A stretch of DNA of 64,000 bases from Lineus longissimus (GCF_910592395.1 NC_088318.1:1984001-2048000), one strand, 5' to 3'; shown: positions 1 through 14,600, counted from the first letter of the stretch. A program made the numbers and translations. Notes: generated from the letters alone by a model not told the origin.

Positions 1-411
1 TTGTTTTTTACGTTTGCATCGTGGTTTTAACCCTTTTGCTGCGGAAGCCATCTAACAACTGCCTTCGTCAAGTTCATTCGAGGTTGAGGAAGATATAACC
101 CTGACCTGTGGTCTCTGTGATAAAGACAGAATTTCATGTCTCAGTGAGAACATATTCCCATGCCGACATGAAAATGACAACAGAAATAGTTTTTCTAAAT
201 TAGAAAGTCTGGATAATCCTTGTTTAAATCTGCTGGTGACAGGCCAAGTAATCCTCTTGGCTCCACTGTCTTGAGACAAGTCAACTAATACTTTATTCTG
301 GTGACAACTGGGACAACTATAAACCGCGTTAATCTAGTTAGATTTGTTCATTAGCTTACACTTGCAGGTACCAGGATCCTCTGTTTCACATTTCATTCAA
401 ACAATGAAGCA

Positions 412-520
412 ATGTTGATTTTGGTGTGTTGCTCAAGGACACAGAGACGAAACAGTGGTGATCATCCCGAGAGCAGAACTAACAACCTCCTGATTATGAG
501 CATGATGCTCAAACAACATG
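412..520 (+). repeat. Dispersed repeat fragment, also seen near 59880-59950
   Basis: The stretch containing TTGCTCAAGGACACAG followed by CAGTGGTGATCATCCC recurs in slightly different form near 59890-59935 (TTGCTCAAGGA, CAGTGGTGATCTATCCC). Two copies more than 59 kb apart in unrelated DNA indicate an interspersed repeat, possibly part of a SINE or LINE tail. The open frame covering it is not a gene. Confidence 0.5.
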
Positions 521-3500
521 TTCAAATGATTCTTCTTACATTGAGAAAATTTATTGAAAGATATGTTGGTAGTGAAGAATGTTTTTGTGCACATGTCCCA
601 CACTTCATAGATGTTGCTGTGAGCTCTTTTCCTGGACCAGTCCTTGTTCAAAGTGCATCGTCATCCCAGAGTATTCCGATGATGTTAAGGAGCAGCTACT
701 TGGTGCTCACTTTCGAACTCTGTAAGGCGAAAGAACTAAGTGCCTTGGAAGGCATTCAAACCAATAACCTCTTGAGGTCAGGGTCTGGTTCTTTAAACAC
801 AGGGCCAGCCACCACACACCCCTGAAGTGCAGAGCCATTGCTGGAAATGTCCAGGAAGGAGATGGTAATGGTGATGGGTCATTCAAAATTTCATTGGTCC
901 AGGTGGATAAATGTGGGTACACATGGGCTAAATTTTGAAAAAGTATGGGATGATTCCTCACGCCAATGTCCGACTCTTTATCACGTTACATGACAGTCTC
1001 TTAGGGATTATTGTCTGACATATGGACATTTGAGTGTATCACTCTCTGACCTTCAAAATAGAGAAAACCTTGTCCAAAGATAGGCTAGTTTAGAGGGAAA
1101 AGCTTTTGAAGCAGCAACTCCCCCTTTGGCATGCTGATCCTTTAGTCAGAGCTGGTCACAAATCTCGGTAATATCAAGAAGAAAGAATGCCTCGACAAAT
1201 GAGAAATACACCAGCACCGTTAAAAAGACGAATGACGCCGGAAATGGTTTTCGTATTCTGACTGATGAGGTACCTATATCAGTTGCTAAGACTATTTGAT
1301 GAATTGTTGAGCTTAGTGACGCCATCATAAGGGAGAGTTAGGATACCAACTCTTGGTGTCAACTGTCAACTGTGACAACTGTCACATGTGTCAGTGAATT
1401 GCTTCAAAAACTTGGCAGTTGGTAAAGGTGAACCTCGTTGGAAACTCGTGTTATGATAATGTATCACTGTCAAGAGTGATCACAAAAACTGATTTATCAA
1501 ACTGAATGATCATGCCTATGATACCATATATGGTGTTGACAGTAAATAAAAATCTTACAATACTGCCAGGTGACACAGAAAAGGTGATATACTTGATTTT
1601 GAATTACTCCCAAAATGAATGTTACTCAAATTGGGAACAGAATTTCTTAATCTCAGCTACATCTGGCAGAAATTTCGTCAACATAAGATTGATATTATGG
1701 GAGTTGTTCAAAATCAAAAGTATATATGATTTTTTGTGTCACCTAGTACATTTGTAGCTGAATCATATCGTTATTAGTGTTGAGTGAATTACAGATTGAT
1801 GGGAATATCTCTTGATATATGAAGACAAACTGGTAACCCAGTGACTGCAAGCAGTCAATTTTTCAAACATTGGGGATGAGGTATATCATTCAGCAATCTC
1901 CAGAAGTGGTTTGAATAATCCTGTTGGCTCCAGAGTTGAACATGAGACAGACAGACTGACTTATTCTTTGATTTAGTGACTAATGAGGCCTAGATTGGAA
2001 ACCGTGGGGGAGGGGGATTGCCGTTGATCTGTAAGAAGAGACTATGGAATACAGTTAAGAAACTTACGGAATCTAGTTTGACAGAAATGTGTGATGGTTT
2101 CTTAAATATTTCAGCAAGAAAAGTTCTGTCAAAAGCTTAAATTTTCTTTGGGTTTGATTGCACCTTAAGGGGTAGTCCCATTGCCATCAGACTGCTTTGA
2201 TAGGTAAGAATGTCCATCAGCGTAAAAACTCAACTGACAATCGGAAATGGCTTTCCTCACATTGAGAGATGACTCGTATCGTTTGTATAATCTGGAGGTG
2301 ACAGTTTGGTTTATTCATACAGCTCTGGAGCCTTGGCATGGGATTTAACTATGACATGTCAATTTGGAAGAAAAATAATCTGTATCCGTTCACAGGCACC
2401 GAGAAGTTGTCCTTCATGTTGCGGCTGCATTCGTTCACATTCACGGGAGAGTTGATCATTTTTGTGAATATAGTTTTTCATGGTAGGCCTACATATATGT
2501 TGAAAACATAAGGTGAACCGGAAATTGAAAAGGTACATTTTCGTGGACAGTAGCATAAAGCACTCCCCTGGTGATGATCTCTTCAAGGTCAACATCAGAG
2601 GAGTTGCTTACTATTGAAAGCCAGGGTTCAATGTGCTTTACATTCCTAAATGAATAGAATGGCTCCTAATGCACTGTACACCAGAATCCAACATGCTTTA
2701 GTAGTGATTTTCGGAAGAAGATTGAAATACATACAGAGACCTTCACTGCTTAGTCTTCTTTGATAGAACATTCTAATAAGAAGATGTGGTAAGGGATGCA
2801 ATATCATTTACTCATTACTTGATGTACAGGTTATATTGGTGCCGAGATCAGGTCACTTATGAATAGGAAAAGGGCTCAGTGGTGCAGAGTTCAGTTAAGC
2901 TGACTCAAGAGGCCCACAGGGACAGCATTAAAGGAGTACATTTTGTGTCATGAAAGAGCCAAGTCTAAATGATGTGTTATTTTTGCCCGTTAACTAATAT
3001 CACTTTTCACTACTTGGGGTAATAAGACCCATTTGAATTTTGTGCCCTTTGAAAACCATTTGAATAACTCCTCCAAGTGCAGAGCGTAATGCTGAATCAG
3101 AGGAAGCTCACAAAATTCTTGGCGCCATTTGAGTATAAACAATAGTATCAAAGCTTGCCAATCTTCGTATCCAATATCTAATAACTAAGTTATGATAACT
3201 TTTCGTGAAGGCCCCTCCTTAATGAGTACTCCCACTATGAATTATAGCATTTAACCTATCATTGTCATTGAGAGGCTGGCCAAGGAAATGAAGTCAATTA
3301 TATCTGATTGGCTTTGAGATGACTTAGATGGTGGCTTTAAAGGCCGACACCATTTTTTTGAAAATTGAATTCGAATTTGAAAGCTTCTTACAGTGTAAAT
3401 ACACACTGAATACAAATTTCAATCGTACCGTTGGGTAGAGAGATATACAATATATAAATACAAAGCTTCAGAAAATTTGCATGAAGAGTAACTGCACTAC

Positions 3501-4932
3501 AGCATTGTGTAACTCTATTTTCCTGAACTACCAGTTGATACAATGAACTGGAAGACAATATCCCTTTAAGGGAATGTCAGAGACTATCTCATTGGGCAGT
3601 ATTAGGCTGGAAACATCCAAGGTCAGTCATTGTTGCAAATTGTTTTCATTTGCTTTTATTTAGCTGTTACTTGGTTCTATGTGATTTACCAGATGGACAG
3701 TATTATGATCTATCATCGGCTGTCAGCATCTGTTAGCCCTTATAGCCAGTGAGCCTAGTAAGTACTACCATTGTCGTAATGATTGTGATCAGAGCAATGG
3801 GCCATTCATATAATAATATAGTGTTATGTCTCTTGACTGAATGACATTCACTGTCTCTCTGATTTGGTAGTATCAGGATGATTTATATTGGGGTCAGCGC
3901 CGGGGTCATATTTGACCAAGGAGTCTCAAAGAAGTTGTTTTTAAGGCAGATTTTGGCTTAAAATATGCAGAAGTGGTGTTCTCGCCCCTTCCCCTCCACG
4001 ACCATAGATCTGATTGCCTTCTTAAGTGCCGAAATGTTTTATTGTGACCAGTGTCAGTCTCTTGTTTTGATATGATTTAAATCATTATTTTTCAATAATT
4101 TAAACAAAATGGCTCCCTTGGCAGCTTGTTTGTGTTTAATGTCACCAGGGTCTTATCCTGTAACAAAGCAAGCGTTACCGCAACATGCACTGATTTATCA
4201 GTATGCGCTATATAATGTAGCGTATTCATTATGAGATAAGTGCCTCGTTATTTGTACTCACCCCATGTCACATCATCCAATCTCTCCTCAGAGACCGGTA
4301 ACAGACACCATTTCAAGTCTTGCTTTCCTGACTTCCTCTCGTTTCTCATACTTAGTTGTCAGGTTGGGCGTATTTAGACGTCTTACCTCCTCTCAAGTCA
4401 TCAGCCAACCGATGTGTCAATTTGGCGGGTAGATATTTATCTGCGCGTTATCAAGGGCGTAGCATGACCGTTTGTAATAGCTTGCGCTGGTGGGATGTTT
4501 TTCAGTGATCGATGTTTTGATTGACAATTCTTGTCTATATGACCTTGGACGGAAATTAGGAGAAATGAGTTAATTTCCTTTCTCTTTGGAGATATGCTAG
4601 TTTCACTATCTAAGACCGGTCCTGAATATTCAATTTGACCTTGATAGAGTGCACATGGTTGAACACTGCTGTTTATCATGTCAGTTTGGATAGACATGGC
4701 ACTCTGAAGCAAGTTGCCTGATGTTATCTCGCGGCTTGGCCTACGATGATATTTCGCTTCATCCCAGCATTTTGAAAAAAACCATCCCCTCCACTGTGAT
4801 TGCATGAGACCTGAAGTTGTTTTCTCTCCACATCTCCTTAATAGAGGGTACTACCAAACTACCAGCTTATACAGTATACCTCTCTTGTCATTCGAAGCAG
4901 AAGTTGTAGGCTTGCGAGACAACTGAACACGC

Positions 4933-5262
4933 AGTTGAAGCCAACCAACTTTCAAGCACTTGGATCTTCAGGATTTGTCATTGAAGGTGGTCGATATATT
5001 CAGCCAAGACGTCTCGTCTCCTTAAGCTCAGAGATATTCTGTCTGCTTCTCAATTTCTGCATGGAAAGGGCAAGTTGCATTTGAAGCCAACCAACTTGTA
5101 AGCAATTGGATCATGATTATTAGTCATTGAAGTTGGTCATGTAAGTCATCCTGGAGAGGCCTCACCTCTCTGAACTAGCTGACAATGAAATAGATAGAAA
5201 TAGATGTGTCTGCTTCCCAATTTCTACACTTTAAGCATTTGAAGCCAACCAAGTTCCAAGTG
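4933..5262. repeat. Tandem repeat, unit about 150 bp, just over two copies
   Basis: The motif TTGAAGCCAACCAA recurs near 4934, 5090 and 5238. The first two copies are each followed by an AAGCA..TTGGATC stretch and a TCATTGAAG.TGGTC stretch. The copies are diverged. No coding function is visible. Confidence 0.55.
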
Positions 5263-5820
5263 AGGGCATTAGTACGATATAATCATCTTCACTAAAATAT
5301 TCAGTTCTACTAACCAACTCGGAAATTGCAAGTTACCTTAATCGTGTCTGTCACAACATTGAAGTGGTTGTGGGTGTTAGAAGCACTCTGGTGTCTCTCC
5401 TAGCCTGTCAGAACGTTTCTTTCATTTGATGTTGTGATAACCAACTGTCGTCTGCTCAGAGACGCACTTTGATGGATTAGAAGTGACACAGCAATTGGGA
5501 AAAAACGTTTTTGAAATTCAAGTTTAATTTAACACTGCATAGGCTCCTCAGCTTTAATGAAAAAGAGGAAGTGATATTGTAGGGCTTTCCATTGATTTCC
5601 TTGATTGTCGGTGATGCCTGAGTCTTTACCACCAGCTCTCGACCTTAGAGTTACGAGGTTCTGTTCGAATTCTATGAGAAACTTTCTGATAATTCTGAGA
5701 AAACGCATTTCTTTAAAAGCAATGTGTCGTCTGCACTAGAACTCAGGCCTCTCAATCACACCAGATGTCGGTGCACCGGGAATAACAATATTAAAAGACT
5801 TCTTTGTTTTGTTTTACCCT

Positions 5821-6100
5821 CCTGGCAGGCGCGGATTTAGGGGGGGGGGCCGGCCCGGCACCGGCCCCCCCTTATTTCTGGGGACCATAGAAAAAAAAGT
5901 GCCGTTTTCATTAACACGCGGTACCATCCCCAGTCCCAGTCACATGCCGTCCCGCTCCGGTCTTTGGCGCCATAATTACTTTCGCTTTCGCTTGAAACGG
6001 AAGCCCCCAGACCCCCGCCAACGCTCACCTGCGGTTCGCATGGTCGGGTTCTGCCCTCTCGGCCCCCCCATCCCAAATTCCTGGATCCGCCCCTGCCTGG
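5821..6100. mobile_element. Non-autonomous DNA transposon (MITE), GC-rich
   Basis: The element has imperfect terminal inverted repeats of about 20 bp. The left end reads CCTGGCAGGCGCGGATTTAG and the right end, read in reverse, begins CCAGGCAGGGGCGGATCCAG. The interior is GC- and C-run-rich, unlike its surroundings. There is no transposase. Open frames in it on both strands are by-products of its composition. Confidence 0.6.
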
Positions 6101-6946
6101 GTCCAGTAGTTCAAAACTACATGTATCGCTATTGCTGACGTAAACTTAACTTGGCATTTAGTGTAACATACCTCACTGAAGGAGATAACTCGCAAGTTAA
6201 TGCCAGAGTAGGTGCATGACAAGACATCTTTTGAAAAAACAGGCATCGGAGCATATTCTAGAAGTTAAAATGGTCAAATCTGCTCCTTAACACCTTGAAT
6301 AGTCGCAGAAAACAAGTTAGTCTTACGATTATCAAAAAAATATAGACCGATGTTTGGCATGAATGCAATGAAAACACAGACAAATAAGCCCATATAGCAG
6401 GGTGTGTCCCAAAAACTTTGGGAACTTAACTTTGACCAGATATCAGTTAGAACCCTGCACTTCTGAAGTAATGAGCCTTGAGTGATTGTTGGCGACAGAA
6501 GGATTCTCCTCTCCACTTCTGCTTATGGAAGCGAGGTTTAATGAAAACTGCATCAGTATCATCAGAGCATGTTGGAATGACTCTTAATACCCTTGGTTGT
6601 GTCATTAAGGGAAGCTTTGATGAGTGTCTTAATAGTGAGCTGTCATCCGCATGACTGCGGTAGCCATCCTGACCTTGTGGATAACGAATGACAGGCACTC
6701 TGGGACATTTAATGACTGTTGCGCTGCTCGGGCCCAGGTCCTCAGGCGTTGATAAGTGTCAACACTATCTTTATTAAAGATGAAGGGACCAATCATCATG
6801 CTTGAGAAACAACCTATCTAGCAGATTTACAAACAACCGGGTTACAAATAAAATATAGCATGGATTGAGCACCTCTCAACTTTGGAGTGACATTTGTTTT
6901 GGTGTAGACGTTGACTTAATATGAGTTCCTCTCTTTCTCTTTCTAG

Positions 6947-8637
6947 GTTGGCGTCAGTGCCAGCTTCAAGCTGTGCTCGAAATCCAATTTTGATAATTTC
7001 AACCTGCTGGTAAGTTGTCTGTTGATGTAAATCTTTCATTTTATTTCCACGCTTCCTTCCACTATACCTTTATTGGAATTCATCAAATCTAAATGAGGGC
7101 CATCTATGAATCTTCTAAAATCAAAATTACTAATTTGCAAACTCTTTACTTTGTCGGTGGTGAATGAACTAGATGCCATTTTACCTAACACTGCAAGGGA
7201 TTTGCTAAAATGTAGTCCAAAACCAAGGTGCATTACTGAGGTCTTGGACTATGAGAGTACAATCGCAGTATCGATGTTTGGCGTAAAAACCAAGGCCAAC
7301 ATTGAGGTCTCGTTTTCCATTCAAAGACACGTCAACTACATGCACTCGGTACCAACCCAAAACCGCTGCTGCCAAAACGAGTTGCAATGTGACAACACTA
7401 CTCTGCAATAAAGGGATCTGGCATTTCAGTCTAAAGAAAAGTGACGTAGGCCTTTGCTCTTTGCAGGTCTTGTCCAAGGGTACCATCGTCTACCAGAAGG
7501 ACTACCAGATAGCTTTGAGCACCTGCTACTTGTTTGACGTGTTGATCACACGGGCCATGGCTCCATCCGCAAAGTTTTTCGTAACATATGTTGGAGGGAG
7601 CGAAATGATTGGCGATTATCTGGAGTTGACCATTGATGGTTCCATGGAGAATTCAGTAAGTTTCTCTATTGTGTGAGTTCACGTTGTGACTTGTAGCATT
7701 TCACCTGAATAAGAAGGAACAGTTCATTTCCAAAGAGTGGGCTTCATAGGATTCATGATGTCACTTCTCACCATCTTGTCATTTCAAGTTGTGTATTGTT
7801 TTCAAGCCTAAGTAATTTAATCAACATGCTTGTGACAAATGACATGTGTTAAATGACAACATGAATTCTGTGTAAACTCATCCCCATGGGTTTCTTGCCA
7901 TGATGTTGTCATGACCATCATCTCGACACTATCTTATCCTGGTATTTTGTGGCCCTGTCTCAAAATGAGACTTGATTGTAATTTGAATGCCGCAGAGGAA
8001 AAACACCCATGGTCCAGCACAGGTTTAGACCCCAGACCTTGGTTTACAAGACAGTAATACTGCCGACCAACCTGAAGGAAAATTCCCTGCAGCCTAGGTT
8101 AGTAGGTAGGATGCTACCACTTAATCATGTCCATGCAATCTAAGACAATGGGTGATATGAATAAAAACGAGCAAATGCTTTTTTAAAACTCCACGTACAT
8201 TTGCACTAGGCCTTTCTGTACAAAATTGAAGTAAAAGCATTTGCTAGTCTTTATTCATATCACCCAATAACATCGATTAGATAGGTGCAGATCAAGTCAA
8301 GTCCACATTCAGCTACTTGGATTGGGTCTGTGGGCTTATAGATTCTGTTGGCTATATCCTGGCAGCACTGTACTGTACAGTAATTGACAAAGTATTCCAA
8401 CAATGACCTTAACCATACTGTACTCTACTGTCATGAATGGCCAACGACACTGAATACTGGTTCCAACAATTCTCTTTTCTTCTCAAGGTTAGTGTCAAGT
8501 TCAACAAGCCCAAGGCTAAGCTCGGTGAGGAAGTCTCCGTAAATGTGAATGCTGCCCCGAAGTCGCATGTTGGCCTCCTCTGCGTTGATAAGAGCGTTCT
8601 CCTCCTGGCAACTGGTAATGACATCACTCAGGACGAT
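6947..8637 (+). CDS. TEP: TEP constant exons, MG5-MG6 region
   Basis: Three phase-0 exons, 6947-7009, 7467-7655 and 8488-8637, each bounded by AG and GT. They encode a beta-rich macroglobulin stretch: VLSKGTIVYQKDYQ, then FFVTYVGGSEMIGDYLEL, then a segment ending GLLCVDKSVLLLATGND. The VDKSVLLL motif is the conserved MG6 strand found across A2M, C3 and CD109. No stop or frameshift is seen. Confidence 0.85.
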
Positions 8638-11600
8638 GTAAGTTTAAGTTACAGTGGATCCATCAAAACATGCTGAGCAGCTGCAGCTTTCCAACAAAAG
8701 GTTGTGTTTATTGGAAGGTGCACCTTTCTGGGTGACTTGTCCAATTTCTGAAGTGATATCTATGTTCCCAAGTATTTCCTTGGTTTGAAGGCTAAACCAG
8801 GCAGGTTACAAAATCTAATTCTTAAGATGGAGTGCATTAGAAATCTCAGAGGTTCCCCGTCAGCTCCTTGTGGTATTTACCTGCCTTCTTCCGAAGTCAC
8901 AAGTATAATCAAGCCTTCGAATATTTTCAGGCAATTGAAGAACAAAGGTCATATGGAAAAAAGATAGGCAATAGTGTCAATGATGAAATCATTCCATTCT
9001 TCTTGTGGCGCTGTGGGCCCATTTCATCCAGGTCTGGGAACATGCACAAGATGATTAAGGTAAGTCTCCCATTTGTCAGTTTTCTAATCTGAATCACTTG
9101 CGTAAAAAATATTTGCTAAAAAATTTAAGAATACCACAAAATGTCATAATACAGTAGAATGTCTCTCTTCAGGACACCCTTGGGACTGACAAATACTGTC
9201 CCTAATTAAGAGGTGTCCTGATTGCATGCAGAGGTCATATTCAATGGAAATGACCAACTCAGGCACCAAATGTGCTGTCCTAAAGAGAGAGGGTGATCTC
9301 TTAGTAGAGAGGTGTCGCTAAGGGAGGTTTCATTGAAGTTGTATTCCTTCCACAGGGACAAATTATCAACTGGCTCGATGTTGGACACAATGCTGATTTG
9401 TATGATGATGATGATGGCACTTCTATAGGACTAAATAAATGCGGTTTCATTGCTCAAAGTACTCCACATCATTAGAATGATTTTGTATTTATTGGTGGTA
9501 TCCCATTTTTTGCAGGATTTGAATCTTGTAGTCATTACTGCGGCCCACATTGAAGGATTCCGCCATCCATTCAACGGGGGAGGTAATGTATCTTATCCAT
9601 ACTCGTTTTTATCTGGAAAATCGCTCTTGCAATGCCATCAAAGGTTGGGGGTTTGGCATCTGTTCCAAGTGTTGGCTATTTAGGTGTATGTCTAAAGAAA
9701 TTGAAGTTGTCATCATTGCACAAACTTCTGGCGGCAAAGTTCCAATAGTTATAGTTAGGAAGAGACCAACAGCACCACGGATTGAAATCTTGCTCTTGCT
9801 CGATAAAAACAGCTGTGTATTAATCACTTTGAAAACTCATGGCGTGGGACTGAAGCTAAAAAAGACTTTCGAGACATGTTATTTGAAGACCTCCCAAAGA
9901 AAAAATGGCTAATGTCTCCATTTGGAGGCCTGTTGTAAGCCTGCGGAATGTCCTCGGATGAAATGTCCTTGTCTTCTGTTTTGAACTCGTACTAAACCCT
10001 GTCTCGGGCTTTGTGTTTAGTATTGATTCCAAACACTGTAGGTATAAAAGCTAGTTGTTTTCTCCTAACATATTCATGAATATCTCAGGTACCACCAAAG
10101 ATGATACAAAAATGGGACGGATGTAGCTTATAACCTAGGCTATATGATTATGTGCATGGGTTCGGGGCAGTGTTATGTGTAAGATAGTTTCTTTCCCATT
10201 TTGAAACAGGTGACATTATGTTTGACTATGAGGACATGGGGATGGATGTAATGAAAAGTGCAGCAGCTGGAAACTCTGGCTCTGATGACCAATCTGAGTC
10301 AGGTTCAAAACCGCGTGCAGAGTTCCCAGAAACTTGGATTTATACTAACGACATTGCTAGGTAGCAATTGAAGTTCTGTTAAGAGTTATTTGTTGATGGC
10401 GTTAGAATGATCTGGGTTGCCCGGAGGGAGGGTTACTCCCATAGAAGGTTTATGCACATCTATGTCTATGTCTAAGGGGATTTCTGAAAGCTGCTGTTTC
10501 AGGCAGGCACTAGCAGGTGGCAGCTTCAACCTGCACCCCAATCTACCAGGTGAGAATATGGGCGGCAGCTTCAACCTGCACCCCAATCTACCAGGTGAGA
10601 ATATGGGCAGCAGCTTCAACCTGCACCCCAATCTACCAGGTGAGAATATGGGCGGCAGCTTCAACCTGCACCCCAATCTACCAGGTGAGAATATGGACGG
10701 CAGCTTCAACCTGCACCCCAATCTACCAGGTGAGAATATGGGCGGCAGCTTCAAACTGCACCCCAATCTACCAGGTGAGAATATGGGCGGCAGCTTCAAC
10801 CTGCACCCCAATCTACCAGGTGAGAATATGGGCGGCAGCTTCAACCTGCACCCCAATCTACCAGGTGAGAATATGGACGGCAGCTTCAACCTGCACCCCA
10901 ATCTACCAGGTGAGAATATGGGCGGCAGCTTCAACCTGCACCCCAATCTACCAGGTGAGAATATGGAGGCATTAGCCAGTATTGAGTGTAATCTGCCTAG
11001 AGTCAGTGTTAAATTGCCACTTGGTTTCAAAGCTGGACCTTCTACGCTCCTCTTGGGTGCCAATATTTGCTTTTAGTAGTTATTAATGCAGCAGAAGGTT
11101 CGTTTATTACGTGGGATTCTACTGAATAGGGGCTTTCGACTGCCCGCACTGGCCCACCAGATTAACAAGAATCAGCAACCTTTGCTGGCTGTGACCAAGA
11201 CATGGATGTGCATACCCAGATTGTTTGAATGACCTCCCTCCCTTAGTTTATATGTTTGCAGTGTTATTTCTGTTGTGTATAACCACTTACATTGTTCAGA
11301 CTACAAATGTCCTTATGCTGAACCAGGTGAGATGATGATTGATTATGAGGAACAAACTGGATATTAGAATGCTGGCTGAAATCCTGGGCTTCAGCCAAGG
11401 AGTAGTTACAGCCAGAAGATAAATCCCTCATAAACATGATAAATGTGAACCATTTTTTCATATATCCTCAATAGCTGGGAGTTGCTGATGATGAATTCCT
11501 GTGAAAAGGTGCTTCCAGTGGCTCATCTGGCCAGAGGAGCTGTGCCGCAAAGCCCAAACCACGGACTGACTTCCCAGAGACTTGGCTTTGGCTTGATAAA

Positions 11601-14600
11601 GAAGCCGGGTGGAGTACATAATCGAAAATCTGGTAGTCACTGTAAATATCACACCTGACAAGATCTGACAATAATGGCGTGCACTGATGGTCTCGCCAAC
11701 AATGACATAATTTTTACTAGCAAAAGTCCAATTTTACAGTTGACAGCATGAGTCCAGGTTTTTGAGAAGTCGTCTTATGGTTTCACACACAGTATTTGAA
11801 GGTGTCGTTTTCACCCAGTGTTGCCCAGAGAAATAAACTGACCTTTCTTTGTAGTTAAAACAATGATGTTTGATGGTGTGATGTTAGAGGAGAATGGGCA
11901 AGGAACAACTGGATCTCAAACGCCAAAGTTGAACCCACGGAAGGAATTTCCAGAGACCTGGCTTTGGCTTGACAAATCAGCTGGGTTGTACTAAATAAAC
12001 AGATTTATAGAAAACCAGTAGTTGGCGTGGTAGTTGTAATTGCTTCAACCAGGCAACTGTAGATAAGCATTTTGTGATCAGGTTCTGTGACACCATTACC
12101 CTAACTGAGACTGCCTTTGCCATACTGTTCTTTTCTGACATGCAAAAGCTTGAGCCAGGTTTCTGGAGGTCTTCAAAACCATCAGCACCCCTCCCCGCCC
12201 CCCCCCCCCCCCGATGTGAGTTAGCTTCAGAGTATTAAATGTTCTAGTTCTTTCTCTAGGTCCCATTATGGAAGATGCAGAGATAATGAGAAAAGAGAAT
12301 AGCGGATCCCAGCCTGCTGACCCAAAACCTAAACCTCGAACCGATTTCCCAGAGACCTGGATCTGGCTAGATAATGTTGCTGGGTTGAGTACTTTAAGGC
12401 TATTGTCATTCTTGGTGTACTCACTCACTCACGTCTTCAAATTCACTGTTGCTTTGCCATGTTGCACTTACTAAAGCGTGGCCATGATTTTTTAGGTCAG
12501 AATGTACTGTTGTGCTTCAAAGCCACAAGCCAGCATTTCAATACACATATGTCATTTACATCCAAAATGAAGTCAATTCTGATGCCACACTGTTATGATG
12601 TCATTTTGGCCTTCATGACTTATTTCTATGACACATGCCCTATTGAAACTCAGCACCACCTATTGAGATGCCAAACTCTATTCCACTTAGATAGAGACAA
12701 TCTGATCTCCAGTTAAAGATATCATTTTGACATCATCGACTGATATCAAAATCAGACATTAGATCATCCAGTTTTTCATGTGTATCTCCCCATCCCTTCT
12801 TCCCCCAAATATTAATTTCTTTCCCTTGCTCATGCAGGAATTATTTTGTGGGCCGATGGAGCTACCAGTGGGAATGGCGGGTCCCAGTCTGCTGGTCCAA
12901 AGCCTAAACCTCGAACAGACTTCCCAGAGACCTGGTTATGGTTTGATAAACCAGCTGGGTTGAGTACTTTACGCTTTTGTTTATAGTCACTGTCAATGTA
13001 CACATGCCATCCAAATCATAATCAGCTTTTCCTTCATTTAATTCGAACCAAGCATGCTGTAATAGTGATCTCTATTATAATTCAAGGTCACTTGGGCATC
13101 GCTCATCAAGCCAGGGTCTCTGCAAATTCATCATCCCCCCTCCCCTCTCTAAAGAGCAGACTCAATAGTCATATTTTTCATGCAGGAGGCATCATCATGG
13201 AGATGGAGAGGGTTCCCGCTGATGTACGACCAGGGTTCATTGTGGAAAAGAAAGGGGACAGTATATCCAAACGTCGGGCAGACTTCCCAGAGACCTGGTT
13301 ATGGCTCGATAAACCAGCTGGGTTGAGTACTTTATGCTCGTGTGTAGTCTCTGTAGATGTACACATGCTAACACAGCTGGCAACCTAACCGGGAGGGGTC
13401 TATGTAGTCAATATGCTTCAAGCCAAGTATAATAGGGCCGTTTAGACGCTTTCCAAAAAGACCGCATAAGACCGCATTCCGATCCGATCCGATCGAACCC
13501 CATTCCAGACCGGATGTGGTCTCATTTTAATGTACCCGTTTAGACGCTAACAGCAATGAGGACTGATGTGGACTAATTTCTTTTGGTTCCACCAATAATC
13601 CGCAGGATGTCGCGGTGGCGTCACCGATTAAGCGCCGCAATGCGGGTTATAATGGTACTAGGCAAGCTCGTTCTTATGGTAGCTGCTGTCTAGCTTCCAC
13701 TGAATGGATTGATCGGTCCAAATATGTATGAGATCGAAAACAACCGTGTCCGTGAACTTATCATTCACCATATTGATATAATGAAAATAAGCCAAGAGAA
13801 AATACTATAAAACTGACAATCAAAACGACATTAATTCCCGCGAAAATACACGTGTTTATAATGAAAGGAAGTATTGCCGAAGTACCATATCCAATACACA
13901 TGCGTGTAGGTAAAAAAATTAGTCCAGATAAGACCGCATTAGGCCCGATCGCGTTTAGACGACCAAATTTGATCCGGATGCATCCGGATTAGCCCCGATG
14001 GAACCAGCAAAAGAGGTGGACCACTTGAAGACCCGATGGGACCACATGAGACCCGATCGGTTTGGGTTTACACCAGGGAAATTTAGACCGCATTCGGATT
14101 CGATCGGATCTCATCGGGCCTTTTTACTGTCGTCTAAACGGCCCTAATGTTTGCATTTGTCGAGAAGAAAAAAAACTCCATCGAACTGACATTTTTTCTT
14201 TTTCAGTTGTTCTCTGGCTATGATTCATGTTCTAGCATTGTGTATCAAGTTAGGTTTCAGAGAGGTCAGACTTGACACCTGACTCCGTATTCCCTCCATT
14301 TACCAAGTTCATTCCCGAGTGTTCATTTTCCAGTTATTTTTCACGACAGGTCATATATGGCAACGTGAAGAAATTCTGTACAGTGCAACTCTAGGAGGAT
14401 CCTCTCCTGGCCCTGGCCCAAAGCCAAAACCACGGACAGAATTCCCAGAGACCTGGATTTGGCTTGATAAAGCTGCTGGGTTGAGTATTGTTATAAAGTG
14501 ATATCCACTTTCTGATTGATCCTGCACCTTGATTGCATTGATTTGCATGTGAGATATCTAGCTCGTTGTTTTTGCGGCAGCATTCCAGATATTTTTTTCG

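Larger units (their letters stand above)
1..6946. other. No recognisable gene; intron or upstream DNA of the TEP gene
   Basis: I found no convincing exon here on either strand. The open frames are short, lack family motifs and lack paired splice sites in phase. The TEP gene that starts at 6947 is missing roughly 450 N-terminal residues (MG1 to MG4), so this stretch is best read as a long intron or as DNA upstream of exons outside the window. It holds a tandem repeat at about 4933-5262, a MITE at 5821-6100 and a dispersed repeat near 412-520. Confidence 0.6.

Noticed and set aside
7036-7486. Overlapping open frames on both strands within a TEP intron
   Set aside because: No recognisable domain, frames overlap on opposite strands, and the region lies between two in-phase TEP exons.
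10518-10968. CRISPR-like regular repeats
   Set aside because: Units are contiguous with no variable spacers, and the window is clearly animal DNA.
10386-11076. Long open frames on both strands (about 220 residues each) near 10.4-11.1 kb
   Set aside because: They come from a 45-bp, stop-free tandem repeat; three frames stay open by periodicity and none has a family motif or a usable exon end.
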